Below are positions 17,662 to 26,052 of a DNA stretch of 64,000 nucleotides, one piece after another. The notes under the pieces are model-generated. The model saw nothing but the letters and a program-made list of their open reading frames with translations, did not search any database and was not told the DNA's origin. The position numbers and the translations under genes are program-made. Each line of letters starts with the position of its first letter. Position 1 is the first letter of the stretch. The DNA comes from Canibacter sp052085365 (GTDB lineage Bacteria > Actinomycetota > Actinomycetes > Actinomycetales > Microbacteriaceae), in NCBI GenBank assembly GCA_052085365.1, contig JBQDFP010000007.1, forward strand, positions 36,429 to 100,428, in the 5' to 3' direction.

Positions 17662-18015
17662 ATGTCACAGGAACAATTCGAAGTTCAACATCAGCCCGAT
17701 CAATCCCGATACGCCCTCATCGACCAGAACGGTGCTAGCGGACCGATATCAATCGGCGAAGAAGCCTACGTGGACATCGCCGAAGCCGAACCTCACGAAC
17801 GTGTTTTTTACCATACTGAGGTGTCGGAAGACTACTTGGGCCAGGGACTTGCTTCAGTGCTTGTGCGGCAGGCTGTCGATCAAGCGATCGCAGCGGGATT
17901 CCGTATCGTTCCGGTGTGTCCCTATGTTGCAAAATGGTTCGAGAAGCACTCCGAATATGCCGATCATGTCACTGCGGTAACCCCTGCCCACCTCCGTGCG
18001 GTGAGCGCAAGCTGA
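17662..18015 (+). CDS. GNAT family N-acetyltransferase (COG2388 type)
   Basis: 117 residues from ATG 17662, with GAAAGGAT about 9 bases upstream; an earlier in-frame start at 17530 lies inside the pirin gene. EVSEDYLGQGLASVLVRQAVDQAI is the acetyl-CoA-binding segment (motif A) and VPVCPYVAKWFEKHSEY is the short C-terminal signature of the YidJ/COG2388 subgroup. These are small stand-alone acetyltransferases of unknown substrate. It follows the pirin gene after 31 bases and may share its message. Confidence 0.85.
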   Translation: MSQEQFEVQHQPDQSRYALIDQNGASGPISIGEEAYVDIAEAEPHERVFYHTEVSEDYLGQGLASVLVRQAVDQAIAAGFRIVPVCPYVAKWFEKHSEYADHVTAVTPAHLRAVSAS

Positions 18016-18059
18016 ACGAAAAGCCACTCAACCGCGCCTCACCAACGAGCTGAGTGCCG

Positions 18060-18431
18060 CTAGTCGCGGCGAAACCCGCGCAGTGCGTCAAGCTGACGGC
18101 GTTCCCGCTTACTCGGACGCCCCGCTCCCGGGTCACGCCAGACTGGCGCTGGGCGTTCCGTTCTGGGTGGCGGCGGGGGAGTGAAGTCTTCAAAATATTT
18201 CGCAGCCTCGGCAGCGCTGCCACGTTTTGTGGCAAGACCGGTCACTTTATAGATGCGTTCGTGTCCGTGGAGGCGAACCCGAACCGTGTCACCCACGCGC
18301 ACCTGCTGGGCGGGTTTTGCTGAATCGCCGTTCACATATACGTGCCCGGCCTTGCATGCAGTGGTCGCCTGACTGCGGGTTTTGGCAAGCCTGACCGCCC
18401 ACACCCAACTATCAACCCGCACTGCGCTCAT
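18060..18431 (-). CDS. RNA-binding S4 domain protein (Hsp15-like)
   Basis: 123 residues from ATG 18431. The S4 domain reads VRVDSWVWAVRLAKTRSQATTACKAGHVYVNGDSAKPAQQVRVGDTVRV within the first 50 residues, followed by a Pro-rich and basic tail (PPPPPRTERPAP...GRPSKRERRQL). Hsp15-type proteins bind 50S subunits that carry a stalled nascent chain and help recycle them; that role is known for the family, not shown here. The longer upstream extension of the open frame is a shadow of the divergent NmrA-like gene. Confidence 0.88.
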   Translation of the reverse strand: MSAVRVDSWVWAVRLAKTRSQATTACKAGHVYVNGDSAKPAQQVRVGDTVRVRLHGHERIYKVTGLATKRGSAAEAAKYFEDFTPPPPPRTERPAPVWRDPGAGRPSKRERRQLDALRGFRRD

Positions 18432-18534
18432 GCCGTCGATCGTAGCAAGGGAATACTCAGGCTGAATGTGCGTTGTCACTGGTAGAGCTGCCGCTAACTG
18501 GCCCCGGCTCGACAGATTTTGAGAGGACACACAC

Positions 18535-19185
18535 ATGTCAACCATCACCGTACTTGGAGCCACCGGATTCGCCGGGTCAGCAATTGCCAGCGAGGCTCTA
18601 GATCGCAAGCACACTGTCACACTCGTGTCCCGATCCACCGCCAAAATCGAGGGCGGCAGAGTCGTCCAGGGCTCAGTGTTTGACGACGCCACCCTTACTG
18701 AGGCGCTGACCGATGTAAACGATGAGACTGTTGATGTTGTCGTGGGCGCACTTTCGCCTCGCGGCGACATGGAGGGCCGTGTGAAAGAAGCGTACGCGAA
18801 TATCGCGGGACGCCTTGCAGGCACCGACACCCGATTCGTCGTGGTCGGTGGATTCGGGTCAATGCTTGCCGAAGACGGCAGCCGCATTGCCCACGGTGAT
18901 GACTTTCCGGAGGCGTTCAAAACCGAAGCGGCTGAACTGTTCTCAGTGCTTGAAATCCTCCGTGAAACCGAGGGACTGAACTGGACTTACGTCAGCCCGG
19001 CCGCCAACTTCGGAGCGTACATTCCTGACCAAACCCGTCGCGGTAGTTACCGTTTAGGCACTGATGTTCCCTTCTTTGATGACAATGGTGAATCAACAAT
19101 TTCGGGCCCAGATTTTGCGATTGGTGTGGTTGATGAAATCGAGCGCGCTGCGCACAATCGCGAGCATATTTCCTTCGCTTACTAA
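18535..19185 (+). CDS. NAD(P)-binding NmrA-like oxidoreductase
   Basis: 216 residues. The N-terminal Rossmann motif VLGATGFAGSAIASEAL (about 6-22) has the G-x-x-G-x-x-G spacing of atypical short-chain dehydrogenases of the NmrA/HSCARG group, and VVVGGFGSML and WTYVSPAANFGAYI follow. Members bind NAD(P) and act as quinone or flavin reductases or redox sensors. No catalytic Y-x3-K triad is apparent. It is divergent from the S4 gene and 36 bases before the MFS gene, which could be cotranscribed. Confidence 0.85.
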   Translation: MSTITVLGATGFAGSAIASEALDRKHTVTLVSRSTAKIEGGRVVQGSVFDDATLTEALTDVNDETVDVVVGALSPRGDMEGRVKEAYANIAGRLAGTDTRFVVVGGFGSMLAEDGSRIAHGDDFPEAFKTEAAELFSVLEILRETEGLNWTYVSPAANFGAYIPDQTRRGSYRLGTDVPFFDDNGESTISGPDFAIGVVDEIERAAHNREHISFAY

Positions 19186-19221
19186 ACATCTGGCTCAGTA
19201 AGAACGCAGTAGCCTAGAGTT

Positions 19222-20508
19222 ATGACTTCAGCGCCAGGGTTTTCTGAAACCGGAACCACCTGGCTGGGGTACCGGCGCGCAACGGGGCAATACCGCAAGG
19301 TCCTGATTGTGATGTTCCTTGCAGGGGTAGCGACTTTCGCGCAGCTGTACGCCCCGCAGGCGGTGCTACCCGAACTGTCAGAGTATTTCGAGGTGCCGAT
19401 TTCGTCCGCGGCGCTCGTCGTGTCGGCTGGCACGATTGGGCTTGCCGTGACCGTGTTGCCGTGGTCGATTGTTGCTGACCGGATCGGGCGACGTAAGAGT
19501 ATTGCGATTGCGGTATTTGTTGCGACTGTGTGTGCACTGGCCATTTCGGTTGCACCAAGTTTTGAGCTTGTGCTGGCGCTGCGCGTTCTTGAAGGAGCTG
19601 CGCTTGGCGGGGTCCCGGCCGCGGCGATTGCCTACGTGAACGAAGAGATCCACCCAATAGATGCTGCTGTCGCTTCGGGTATTTTTATTGCGGGCAACAC
19701 GATCGGCGGTATTGCAGGGCGAATTATCACGGGTCCAATCACTGAAGTAACTGGCTCGTGGCGGCTCGGAGTATTCGTGGTGGCGGCTGTCTCAGTTGTT
19801 TGTGCGGTGCTGTTTATCTGGTTGGCGCCGCGCGCGAAGGGCTACATTCCGGCGAAAGGCGCAGATGTGAGGCCGTTGCTGCAGGACTTCCGCTCTGCGT
19901 TTTCGGTTTCGTTGCGGCATCTAAAACAACCGAAACTCTTGTCGCTGTATGCGCTCGCATTTCTGCTCATGGGCGGATTCGTGGCGATTTACAACTATCT
20001 TGGAGCGCACCTGAACGCTCCTCCATACTTGTTGCCAGTGTGGGTAACCTCGCTCGCTTTTCTCGCTTATCTTGCGGGTACGGTTTCCTCACCTATCGCT
20101 GGACGGTACACCACTGTTTACGGCCGCAAACGAGTGATGCTGACCTCGACTGGTATTGCGATCTTGGCGCTCGGGGTCATGATGATCCCGAGTCTGTGGG
20201 CAGTGATTGCCGGACTCGTACTGTTCACCGCCGCATTCTTTGGGGTCCATGCGGTCGCGGTTGGTTGGGCAGGTTCAGCCGCGACGGTCGGTCGCGCACA
20301 GTCCACTGCTCTCTACAATTTTGCCTACTATTTCGGGTCAAGCTTGATTGGTTATGCCGCTGGTTTATTCTTTGACGCCCAAGGGTGGATCGTGATGGTC
20401 ATTGCCATCATGGTGCTGTACGCGGTGAGCTTCGTGATCGCGTATGTGCTGCTTCCTCACAAACCTCCAGGCCCCGCTACGGTGAATATTCGCAGTGTGA
20501 GCGACTAG
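19222..20508 (+). CDS. MFS transporter (YnfM/arabinose-efflux-like)
   Basis: 428 residues with about 12 hydrophobic segments. The first loop has SWSIVADRIGRRKSI-like signature (WSIVADRIGRRKS) and FAQLYAPQAVLPELSEYF before it, typical of the YnfM-type drug/solute efflux group. A second RYTTVYGRKRVM loop opens the second half, giving the usual two-fold structure. The substrate is unknown. The gene ends 76 bases before the TetR gene and is a possible target of other control, but no operator is seen at its own start. Confidence 0.88.
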   Translation: MTSAPGFSETGTTWLGYRRATGQYRKVLIVMFLAGVATFAQLYAPQAVLPELSEYFEVPISSAALVVSAGTIGLAVTVLPWSIVADRIGRRKSIAIAVFVATVCALAISVAPSFELVLALRVLEGAALGGVPAAAIAYVNEEIHPIDAAVASGIFIAGNTIGGIAGRIITGPITEVTGSWRLGVFVVAAVSVVCAVLFIWLAPRAKGYIPAKGADVRPLLQDFRSAFSVSLRHLKQPKLLSLYALAFLLMGGFVAIYNYLGAHLNAPPYLLPVWVTSLAFLAYLAGTVSSPIAGRYTTVYGRKRVMLTSTGIAILALGVMMIPSLWAVIAGLVLFTAAFFGVHAVAVGWAGSAATVGRAQSTALYNFAYYFGSSLIGYAAGLFFDAQGWIVMVIAIMVLYAVSFVIAYVLLPHKPPGPATVNIRSVSD

Positions 20509-20560
20509 CGCCCGACTTATTTCTCAGTTGACTTTGCTGGGGCTGGACACTAGCTTATTG

Positions 20561-20582
20561 ACCTAACGAACGTTAGTTAGGT
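20561..20582. promoter_or_regulatory. 22-bp inverted repeat, probable TetR operator
   Basis: ACCTAACGAAC (20561-20571) and GTTAGTTAGGT (20572-20582) form an inverted repeat with one mismatched pair. It ends three bases before the TetR start codon. Such a site over the start region is what autorepression by a TetR protein would need. Confidence 0.75.
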
Positions 20583-20584
20583 GC

Positions 20585-21166
20585 ATGGCGATGACGCGAG
20601 ACAGAATTCTTGATGCTGCGTTGCAGTGCTTTTCACGCGCAGGTTATTCAGACACATCAATGAAGGACATCGCACGTGAGGTTGGCATTGCTGCGCCATC
20701 AATCTACGCACACTTCAAAAACAAAGAAGCGCTCTATTCTGCGACGTTTGAACGCAGTATGCACGAACATGAACAGTTTTTTCGGGATCGTTTGGGAAAC
20801 ACTGCACAGCTATCACCGACACAACAGCTCGAATCTATTCTCACAAGTGTTCCGGACTTTTACCGTGCCAACCCAGACCATTTCGGGTTTCATCTCGCAA
20901 CGGCAAACTCCCCGCAGTTCAAAATATTAGGTCTGCAGACCACGTTTGATTGGCTCGAAGATCGACTTCGTGAGGCGGTTGAGAAAGCCTATCTTGACGG
21001 TGTTGCGCGGAAGGATTTTCGTGTGATTCCTGCCGAACACTTTTTTTCGTTCTTTGTTTGCCTGCTCGATGGTCTTTACCTCGAGATGGTCTACTACGAG
21101 GAACCTCGCTATTCAGTAAGACTCCAACAGGTTTGGTCGTCGATGCTGTCATTCATCCAACGCTGA
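20585..21166 (+). CDS. TetR/AcrR family repressor
   Basis: 193 residues. The N-terminal HTH reads ILDAALQCFSRAGYSDTSMKDIAREVGIAAPSIYAHFKNKEALY, a standard TetR DNA-binding domain; the rest is a helical ligand domain ending in FFSFFVCLLDGLYLEMVYYEE. An inverted repeat lies directly over its promoter (20561-20582), which suggests autorepression and control of the permease, DUF917 and hydantoinase genes that follow in the same direction. The inducer is probably a substrate or product of that cluster. Confidence 0.92.
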   Translation: MAMTRDRILDAALQCFSRAGYSDTSMKDIAREVGIAAPSIYAHFKNKEALYSATFERSMHEHEQFFRDRLGNTAQLSPTQQLESILTSVPDFYRANPDHFGFHLATANSPQFKILGLQTTFDWLEDRLREAVEKAYLDGVARKDFRVIPAEHFFSFFVCLLDGLYLEMVYYEEPRYSVRLQQVWSSMLSFIQR

Positions 21167-21218
21167 ACAAAGTCGCACCGCACGACGTAATACGGCACAG
21201 GCAAAGGAGTCACTGATT

Positions 21219-22598
21219 ATGCCGCAACAACAGAACGAATTCACAGAAAATAACAGTGCAGCGCCCGCTCAAGGCGTAGAAGACACGGTTGAAGAAACCC
21301 CCATTATTAAGAAAACTGACTATGAGCTTGGCGTCGTTCCCGCAGGGGAGCGAAAAGGCTGGCTGCCTATCGCAGGTATCTGGATCGCCATTGGTATTGA
21401 CCTGTCGGGCACTATTCTCGGCGTGCAGCTTGGCGCCGGGATGCCGTTTGGTCAAGCGATCTTCGCCACTATGCTTGGTTCACTCCTTCTGGGTTTGTTC
21501 GCGATGGCAGCAACTTATGTTGGTGCGGCAACCGGGTTTACGAGCGCGATGATTTCTCGGACTGTGTTCGGTCGGGCCGGCGGCTTCGTGATTGCGCTTG
21601 CCATGGCGATCTCTTCGCTGGGTTGGTTCGGGGTACAAACTGGTTTCTTTGCGACCAACGCTCAGGTGGCCGTCTTTGAACTCTGGGGACTCGACTGGAA
21701 CATTCACGTGTTCACCGTGCTGGGTGGCATTTTGATGGCGATCACTGCGTTGTGGGGCTACCGGTCAATTGAACGTCTGAGTTCGTGGGCCGTCCCACTT
21801 CTTATCGTATTGCTATTTGTCGCTGTCATTATGGCGTTTGTTCGGTTCGGAACTGGCAACATTCTTGAGCCGGTCGATCAGGCCTTCAGCTTCGGTGGAG
21901 CCGTGTCGCTCGTGGTTGGGATCTTTGTATTCGGGGTGATTGTGTCACCCGATATTGCTCGTTGGGCAAAAACTCCGAAACAAGCAATGGCAGCAGGCTT
22001 TGTCGGCTTCTTCATCGGCAACTCACTCATCGTTCTTGTTGCGCTCGTACTGTCACAGGTGATGGGCACTGATGACTTTATGCAGATGTTCTTTATTCTC
22101 GGTATTGGCGCGATCGCGATCGTTGTACTCACACTTGCGCAGTGGACCACCAACACCAACAACCTGTACAGCGCGACGCTCAGCCTGTCCGTGGTTATTC
22201 CGAAGATGGGACGAAAGACACTCACTGTGATCGGAGCGGTCATTGCAATCGCTGCCGCAGTGCTCGGTATCTATGACCATTTCATCCCGTTCATCTCCGC
22301 AATGAGCGCCATTATTGCTCCGTATGGTGGTGTGTTCATGGCGGACTTCTTCATGCGACGCGGCACACGTCTTAAGCAGAAGGATCCACACCCGCCCCGA
22401 GTCGACTACATTGCGTTCATCTCATGGGCAGTCGGCGCAGTCGTCGGTGTATCAACCACTCAGCCTGGCGATGGCCTTGGTTTTGGACTGTTCTCGATAT
22501 CGACCATTCCAGCGCTTGATGCCGTGCTTGCAGCGTTTGTGGTTCACGCTCTGCTGTGCCTGATAACCCGGACAAAAGCAGCAAAAACCGCGTCGTAA
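21219..22598 (+). CDS. NCS1-family permease (cytosine/hydantoin type)
   Basis: 459 residues after AAAGGAG. About 12 hydrophobic segments, with the NCS1 features WIAIGIDLSGTILGVQLGAGMPFGQAI near the start and LAQWTTNTNNLYSATLSLS in the second half. The family imports cytosine, purines, allantoin and 5-substituted hydantoins with sodium or protons. The partner genes downstream (DUF917 and hydantoinase/oxoprolinase) favour a hydantoin-like or oxidised imidazolone substrate. It follows the TetR gene after 52 bases. Confidence 0.92.
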   Translation: MPQQQNEFTENNSAAPAQGVEDTVEETPIIKKTDYELGVVPAGERKGWLPIAGIWIAIGIDLSGTILGVQLGAGMPFGQAIFATMLGSLLLGLFAMAATYVGAATGFTSAMISRTVFGRAGGFVIALAMAISSLGWFGVQTGFFATNAQVAVFELWGLDWNIHVFTVLGGILMAITALWGYRSIERLSSWAVPLLIVLLFVAVIMAFVRFGTGNILEPVDQAFSFGGAVSLVVGIFVFGVIVSPDIARWAKTPKQAMAAGFVGFFIGNSLIVLVALVLSQVMGTDDFMQMFFILGIGAIAIVVLTLAQWTTNTNNLYSATLSLSVVIPKMGRKTLTVIGAVIAIAAAVLGIYDHFIPFISAMSAIIAPYGGVFMADFFMRRGTRLKQKDPHPPRVDYIAFISWAVGAVVGVSTTQPGDGLGFGLFSISTIPALDAVLAAFVVHALLCLITRTKAAKTAS

Positions 22599-22636
22599 AA
22601 GCGCCGAATTCCCTTGAGAAAAGGACCAGCAAACAC

Positions 22637-23737
22637 ATGCTCACCCAGATAACCGAAACCGAGATCGATGCGATCGCGCAAGGTGCCACCGTCATGGGCA
22701 CCGGCGGCGGAGGCGACCCACTCGTGGGGTCATTGATAGCCAAACGCGCGATTCGCGAGCACGGTGCAGTGACGGTACTCCAGGTCAATGAGCTCCCAGC
22801 AGCGGGCGTGATCGCACCGGTTGGCATGATTGGTGCCCCCTCGGTCTCGCTCGAAAAAATCTCTGCCGCGGGTGAAATGCTGCGCGCGATCGAGGTGTAC
22901 GAATCGGCTACTGGACAGACAGTATCGGCGATTATGCCTATCGAGATTGGCGGCGGTAACTCGATGATCCCGATCGCGGCTGCAGCTGAGACAGGACTTC
23001 CTATCGTGGATGCTGACGCAATGGGACGTGCATTCCCCGAGAGCCAAATGGTGACGTTCCATCTTGCAGGTTATGGTCCGGGGACAACTGTGATGACTGA
23101 TTCGCACGGCAACGGTGTGGTGAGTTCTCCTATTAACGGAAAATGGTCTGAACGTCTTGCTCGTGCCATCTGTTCTGAGATGGGTGGATCAGCGACCATG
23201 ATCGACTATGCATACCCGCGTGACGTGGTACAAGAATGTGCAATTCCGCGCACCCTAACGACCGCGTTTCAGATCGGCGAGGTGTTGCAAGATCGTAAAA
23301 TTCCTGATGATCAGAAGATTGATCGTCTGTTAGAGCGATTGAGCGGCTACCGTGTGTTTCGCGGTAAAGTCGCGGCTATTGAGCGCTCGGTCGTGGGCGG
23401 ATTTACCCGCGGGGAGGCGCGGTTGGAAGGATTCGCAGAAGATAAGGGCAGCGAACTACTCGGGAATTTTCAAAACGAAATGTTGCTTGCCATGAAAGAC
23501 GGGGAGCTTGCGGCGGTTACTCCGGACTTAATTTGTGTGCTTGATGATTCAACGGGGATTCCCATCACTACAGAATCGCTTCGTTATGGCGCACGCGTGA
23601 CAATCGTTGCGCTGCCGTGTAATGAACGTTGGCGCACTGACATCGGTATTGAAACAGCCGGTCCACGCTATTTCGGGTACGACACTGACTTCGTTCCCGT
23701 CGAGATGCTTGCTGCGAAGAAGGAGTCCACTGTATGA
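22637..23737 (+). CDS. DUF917 / S-methyl-thiohydantoin-desulfurase-like protein
   Basis: 366 residues from ATG 22637, chosen for AAAAGGA upstream; an in-frame start at 22556 would lie within the permease gene. The segments VMGTGGGGDPLVGSLIAKRAI, APVGMIGAPSVSLEKI, MPIEIGGGNSMIPI and VDADAMGRAFPESQM are diagnostic of DUF917. Pfam now names this family after S-methyl thiohydantoin desulfurase. Members nearly always neighbour hydantoinase/oxoprolinase genes. Its stop overlaps the next start by four bases (ATGA), so the two are translationally coupled and may act as a complex. Confidence 0.88.
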   Translation: MLTQITETEIDAIAQGATVMGTGGGGDPLVGSLIAKRAIREHGAVTVLQVNELPAAGVIAPVGMIGAPSVSLEKISAAGEMLRAIEVYESATGQTVSAIMPIEIGGGNSMIPIAAAAETGLPIVDADAMGRAFPESQMVTFHLAGYGPGTTVMTDSHGNGVVSSPINGKWSERLARAICSEMGGSATMIDYAYPRDVVQECAIPRTLTTAFQIGEVLQDRKIPDDQKIDRLLERLSGYRVFRGKVAAIERSVVGGFTRGEARLEGFAEDKGSELLGNFQNEMLLAMKDGELAAVTPDLICVLDDSTGIPITTESLRYGARVTIVALPCNERWRTDIGIETAGPRYFGYDTDFVPVEMLAAKKESTV

Positions 23738-25287
23738 GTTACCGCATCGGCGTTGACGTTGGCGGCACCAATACAGATGCCGTAATTCTTGACGAAAACC
23801 TGAGCATTATTACCTCAGTCAAGTCACCGACCACGGAGAAGTCCATTGACGGTGTGCTCGCATCGGTCCAAAAAGTACTGGCCCAGTCCGGGGTGGATCC
23901 CGCCCGCATATCAACGGTCACTTTGGGCACAACCCACTGCACCAACGCGATTGTGCAGCGAAAATCGCTCAGTAAAGTTGGTGTCATCAGAATCGGTGGC
24001 CCCGCAACTAGTGCTGTCCCGCCATTTGAAGGCTGGCCGGCGGATCTTCGTGAAACCGTTGAAACGACATCGGTGATCGTGAATGGCGGCCACGAATTTA
24101 ACGGCCGTGAGATCGCGGGGCTTGATGAAACAGCCATTCGAGATGTATGTGAAGACATGCGCGGAAATGTAGACGCAGTCGCAATTATCGGAGTGTTTTC
24201 ACCGGTCGTGCGTGACCATGAAGAGCGTGCCGCGGACATTGTCAGAGAGGTGCTCGGGGTGCCGATGAGCCTGTCGCACGAGGTTGGCAGCGTCGGGCTA
24301 CTCGAACGGGAGAACGCGACGATTCTCAATGCGGCGCTGATCCATACCTTAGAAAGCATGGTGACCGGTCTCGAGACAGCTCTACAAAGGCTTGGAATTC
24401 GGGCAAGGCTCTTCTTAGGACAGAACGATGGCACCCTGATGCAACTTGATTTTGCGCTGAGGTTCCCCGTGTACACAATCGGGAGCGGACCAACGAACTC
24501 AATTCGAGGTGCGGCACACCTGTCAGGGATGCAAGATGCACTGGTTGTCGACGTAGGCGGCACAACAAGTGATATTGGCGTGCTTGTTGCAGGTTTCCCA
24601 AGGCAGTCGTCACATGCCACGACGATCGGAGGAATTCGCACGAACTTCCGCATGCCTGATGTGCTCTCGGTGGGTCTTGGCGGTGGTACAGTCGTGCATT
24701 CTGGAACCCAGAACAACGATGAGCTTGCGGTTAGAATCGGCCCCGACAGTGTCGGGTACCGCATCACCTCCGAAGCGTTGACATTTGGTGGAGCGACCTT
24801 GACTGCCACAGATATAGCCGTGAAATCTGGGCGCCTGAGCATTGAGAATACCCAGGGCCCTGAAATTGATGATGCGGTATACGAGGCTGGTGAAGCAGAG
24901 ATACGAAAAATTCTTGAAGAACACATTGACCAAATGAAGCCAAGCGCCCAGGCCGCGCCAGTAGTACTAGTTGGCGGCGGTGCAGCGATCTGCCCTGATC
25001 AACTTCAAGGAGTCTCACAAGTTATCGTGCCTGATCATTCGGGTGCTGCCAACGCGGTAGGCGCTGCAATTGGTGACGCGTCCGGGCAAGCCGAGCAGGT
25101 GTTCTCGCTCAAGGAAGTCTCACGTGCCGACGCAGTCAGCACGGTCAAGCGTGAAGCGATTCAGCGTGCTATTGATGCCGGGGCAGACCCTGGTGCGATC
25201 GAAGTGATGAGTGTTGAAGACCTACCGATGGCCTATATTGACGACGCTATTATTGTGACCGTTCGGGCATCTGGGAGATTGCTCTAA
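23734..25287 (+). CDS. hydantoinase/oxoprolinase family protein (HyuA-like, short form)
   Basis: 517 residues. The N-terminal ASKHA-type ATP-binding fold begins YRIGVDVGGTNTDAVILD, with TLGTTHCTNAIVQR and later DALVVDVGGTTSDIGVL and SVGLGGGTVVHS. It corresponds to the short HyuA type that accompanies DUF917 proteins; full-length 5-oxoprolinases are longer. Family members hydrolyse cyclic amide bonds with ATP. With the NCS1 permease it suggests uptake and ring opening of a hydantoin-like compound; the exact substrate is an inference. Confidence 0.9.
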   Translation: MSYRIGVDVGGTNTDAVILDENLSIITSVKSPTTEKSIDGVLASVQKVLAQSGVDPARISTVTLGTTHCTNAIVQRKSLSKVGVIRIGGPATSAVPPFEGWPADLRETVETTSVIVNGGHEFNGREIAGLDETAIRDVCEDMRGNVDAVAIIGVFSPVVRDHEERAADIVREVLGVPMSLSHEVGSVGLLERENATILNAALIHTLESMVTGLETALQRLGIRARLFLGQNDGTLMQLDFALRFPVYTIGSGPTNSIRGAAHLSGMQDALVVDVGGTTSDIGVLVAGFPRQSSHATTIGGIRTNFRMPDVLSVGLGGGTVVHSGTQNNDELAVRIGPDSVGYRITSEALTFGGATLTATDIAVKSGRLSIENTQGPEIDDAVYEAGEAEIRKILEEHIDQMKPSAQAAPVVLVGGGAAICPDQLQGVSQVIVPDHSGAANAVGAAIGDASGQAEQVFSLKEVSRADAVSTVKREAIQRAIDAGADPGAIEVMSVEDLPMAYIDDAIIVTVRASGRLL

Positions 25288-25361
25288 AGCTTTCATCGAT
25301 ATTGGGTGAGTCTCGAATATGAGAAGCTAAGAGCAGGGAACTTATAGTTGGGGGTGCACGT

Positions 25362-26000
25362 GTGAGCAGCAATGACGCGCCCGGATACGACACTATTGTG
25401 ACGACTGTTGACACCGAGATAGAGATTTCACGCTCCCGGTTTCTGACACGGCTCGCTCGCGTGAGTTCTGAAGAAGACGCACGAGAAATTATTGCGCAGG
25501 TCAAAGCCGAACATCCGCGCGCTCGCCACCACTGCACCGCATTCGTGATCGGTTCGGATGGGCGTGTGCAGCGCTCAAGTGATGACGGAGAACCTTCCGG
25601 CACAGCGGGCGCGCCTATGCTCGACGCGCTCGTTTCAGCAGGATTAAGCGATGTTGTTGCGGTCGTAACTCGATATTTTGGTGGTGTGCTGCTTGGCGCA
25701 GGTGGCCTAACTCGCGCATATCGCGGAGCTGTCGCAGAAGCCACTGCTGCCGCACGCCGACAGCGTCGTGAACAGCTCACGCCTGTGAGCGTGCGTCTCA
25801 GATACGACGTAGCGGCTTCGCTTGAAGCCGAAGCTCGCCGACGTGGCTATGTGATTGGCCATGCTGAATATGCTGAATCCGTGACGCAAACATTCCTCGC
25901 GCGCCAAGACGAAATAACTGAGCTGTGCGCACTCGCGCAAGAACTCTCCTCGGGTGAGGCCGAAGTCACCAGCGGCGTCGCTGAATATGTCGATGTATAA
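25362..26000 (+). CDS. YigZ/IMPACT family protein
   Basis: 212 residues from GTG 25362. The UPF0029 N-terminal domain is clear: EIEISRSRFLTRLARVSSEEDA, HHCTAFVIGSDGRVQRSSDDGEPSGTAGAPML and VVVTRYFGGVLLGAGGLTRAYRGA. The C-terminal half is the DUF1949-like ferredoxin fold. The biological role is unknown, although homologues are linked to translation regulation (IMPACT) and folding. It lies 53 bases before holB on the same strand. Confidence 0.92.
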   Translation: MSSNDAPGYDTIVTTVDTEIEISRSRFLTRLARVSSEEDAREIIAQVKAEHPRARHHCTAFVIGSDGRVQRSSDDGEPSGTAGAPMLDALVSAGLSDVVAVVTRYFGGVLLGAGGLTRAYRGAVAEATAAARRQRREQLTPVSVRLRYDVAASLEAEARRRGYVIGHAEYAESVTQTFLARQDEITELCALAQELSSGEAEVTSGVAEYVDV

Positions 26001-26052
26001 GTGTTTACCTGCACTCCCTGCGGATGTCAGGCGCGGCCGATAGGATAACCGC

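Noticed and set aside
18432..18920. N-terminal extension of the S4-domain frame
   Set aside because: It runs antisense through the NmrA-like gene; ATG 18431 gives the normal S4 protein.
23739..24926. 395-residue open frame on the minus strand
   Set aside because: Shadow of the hydantoinase/oxoprolinase gene; no ribosome site or family motif.
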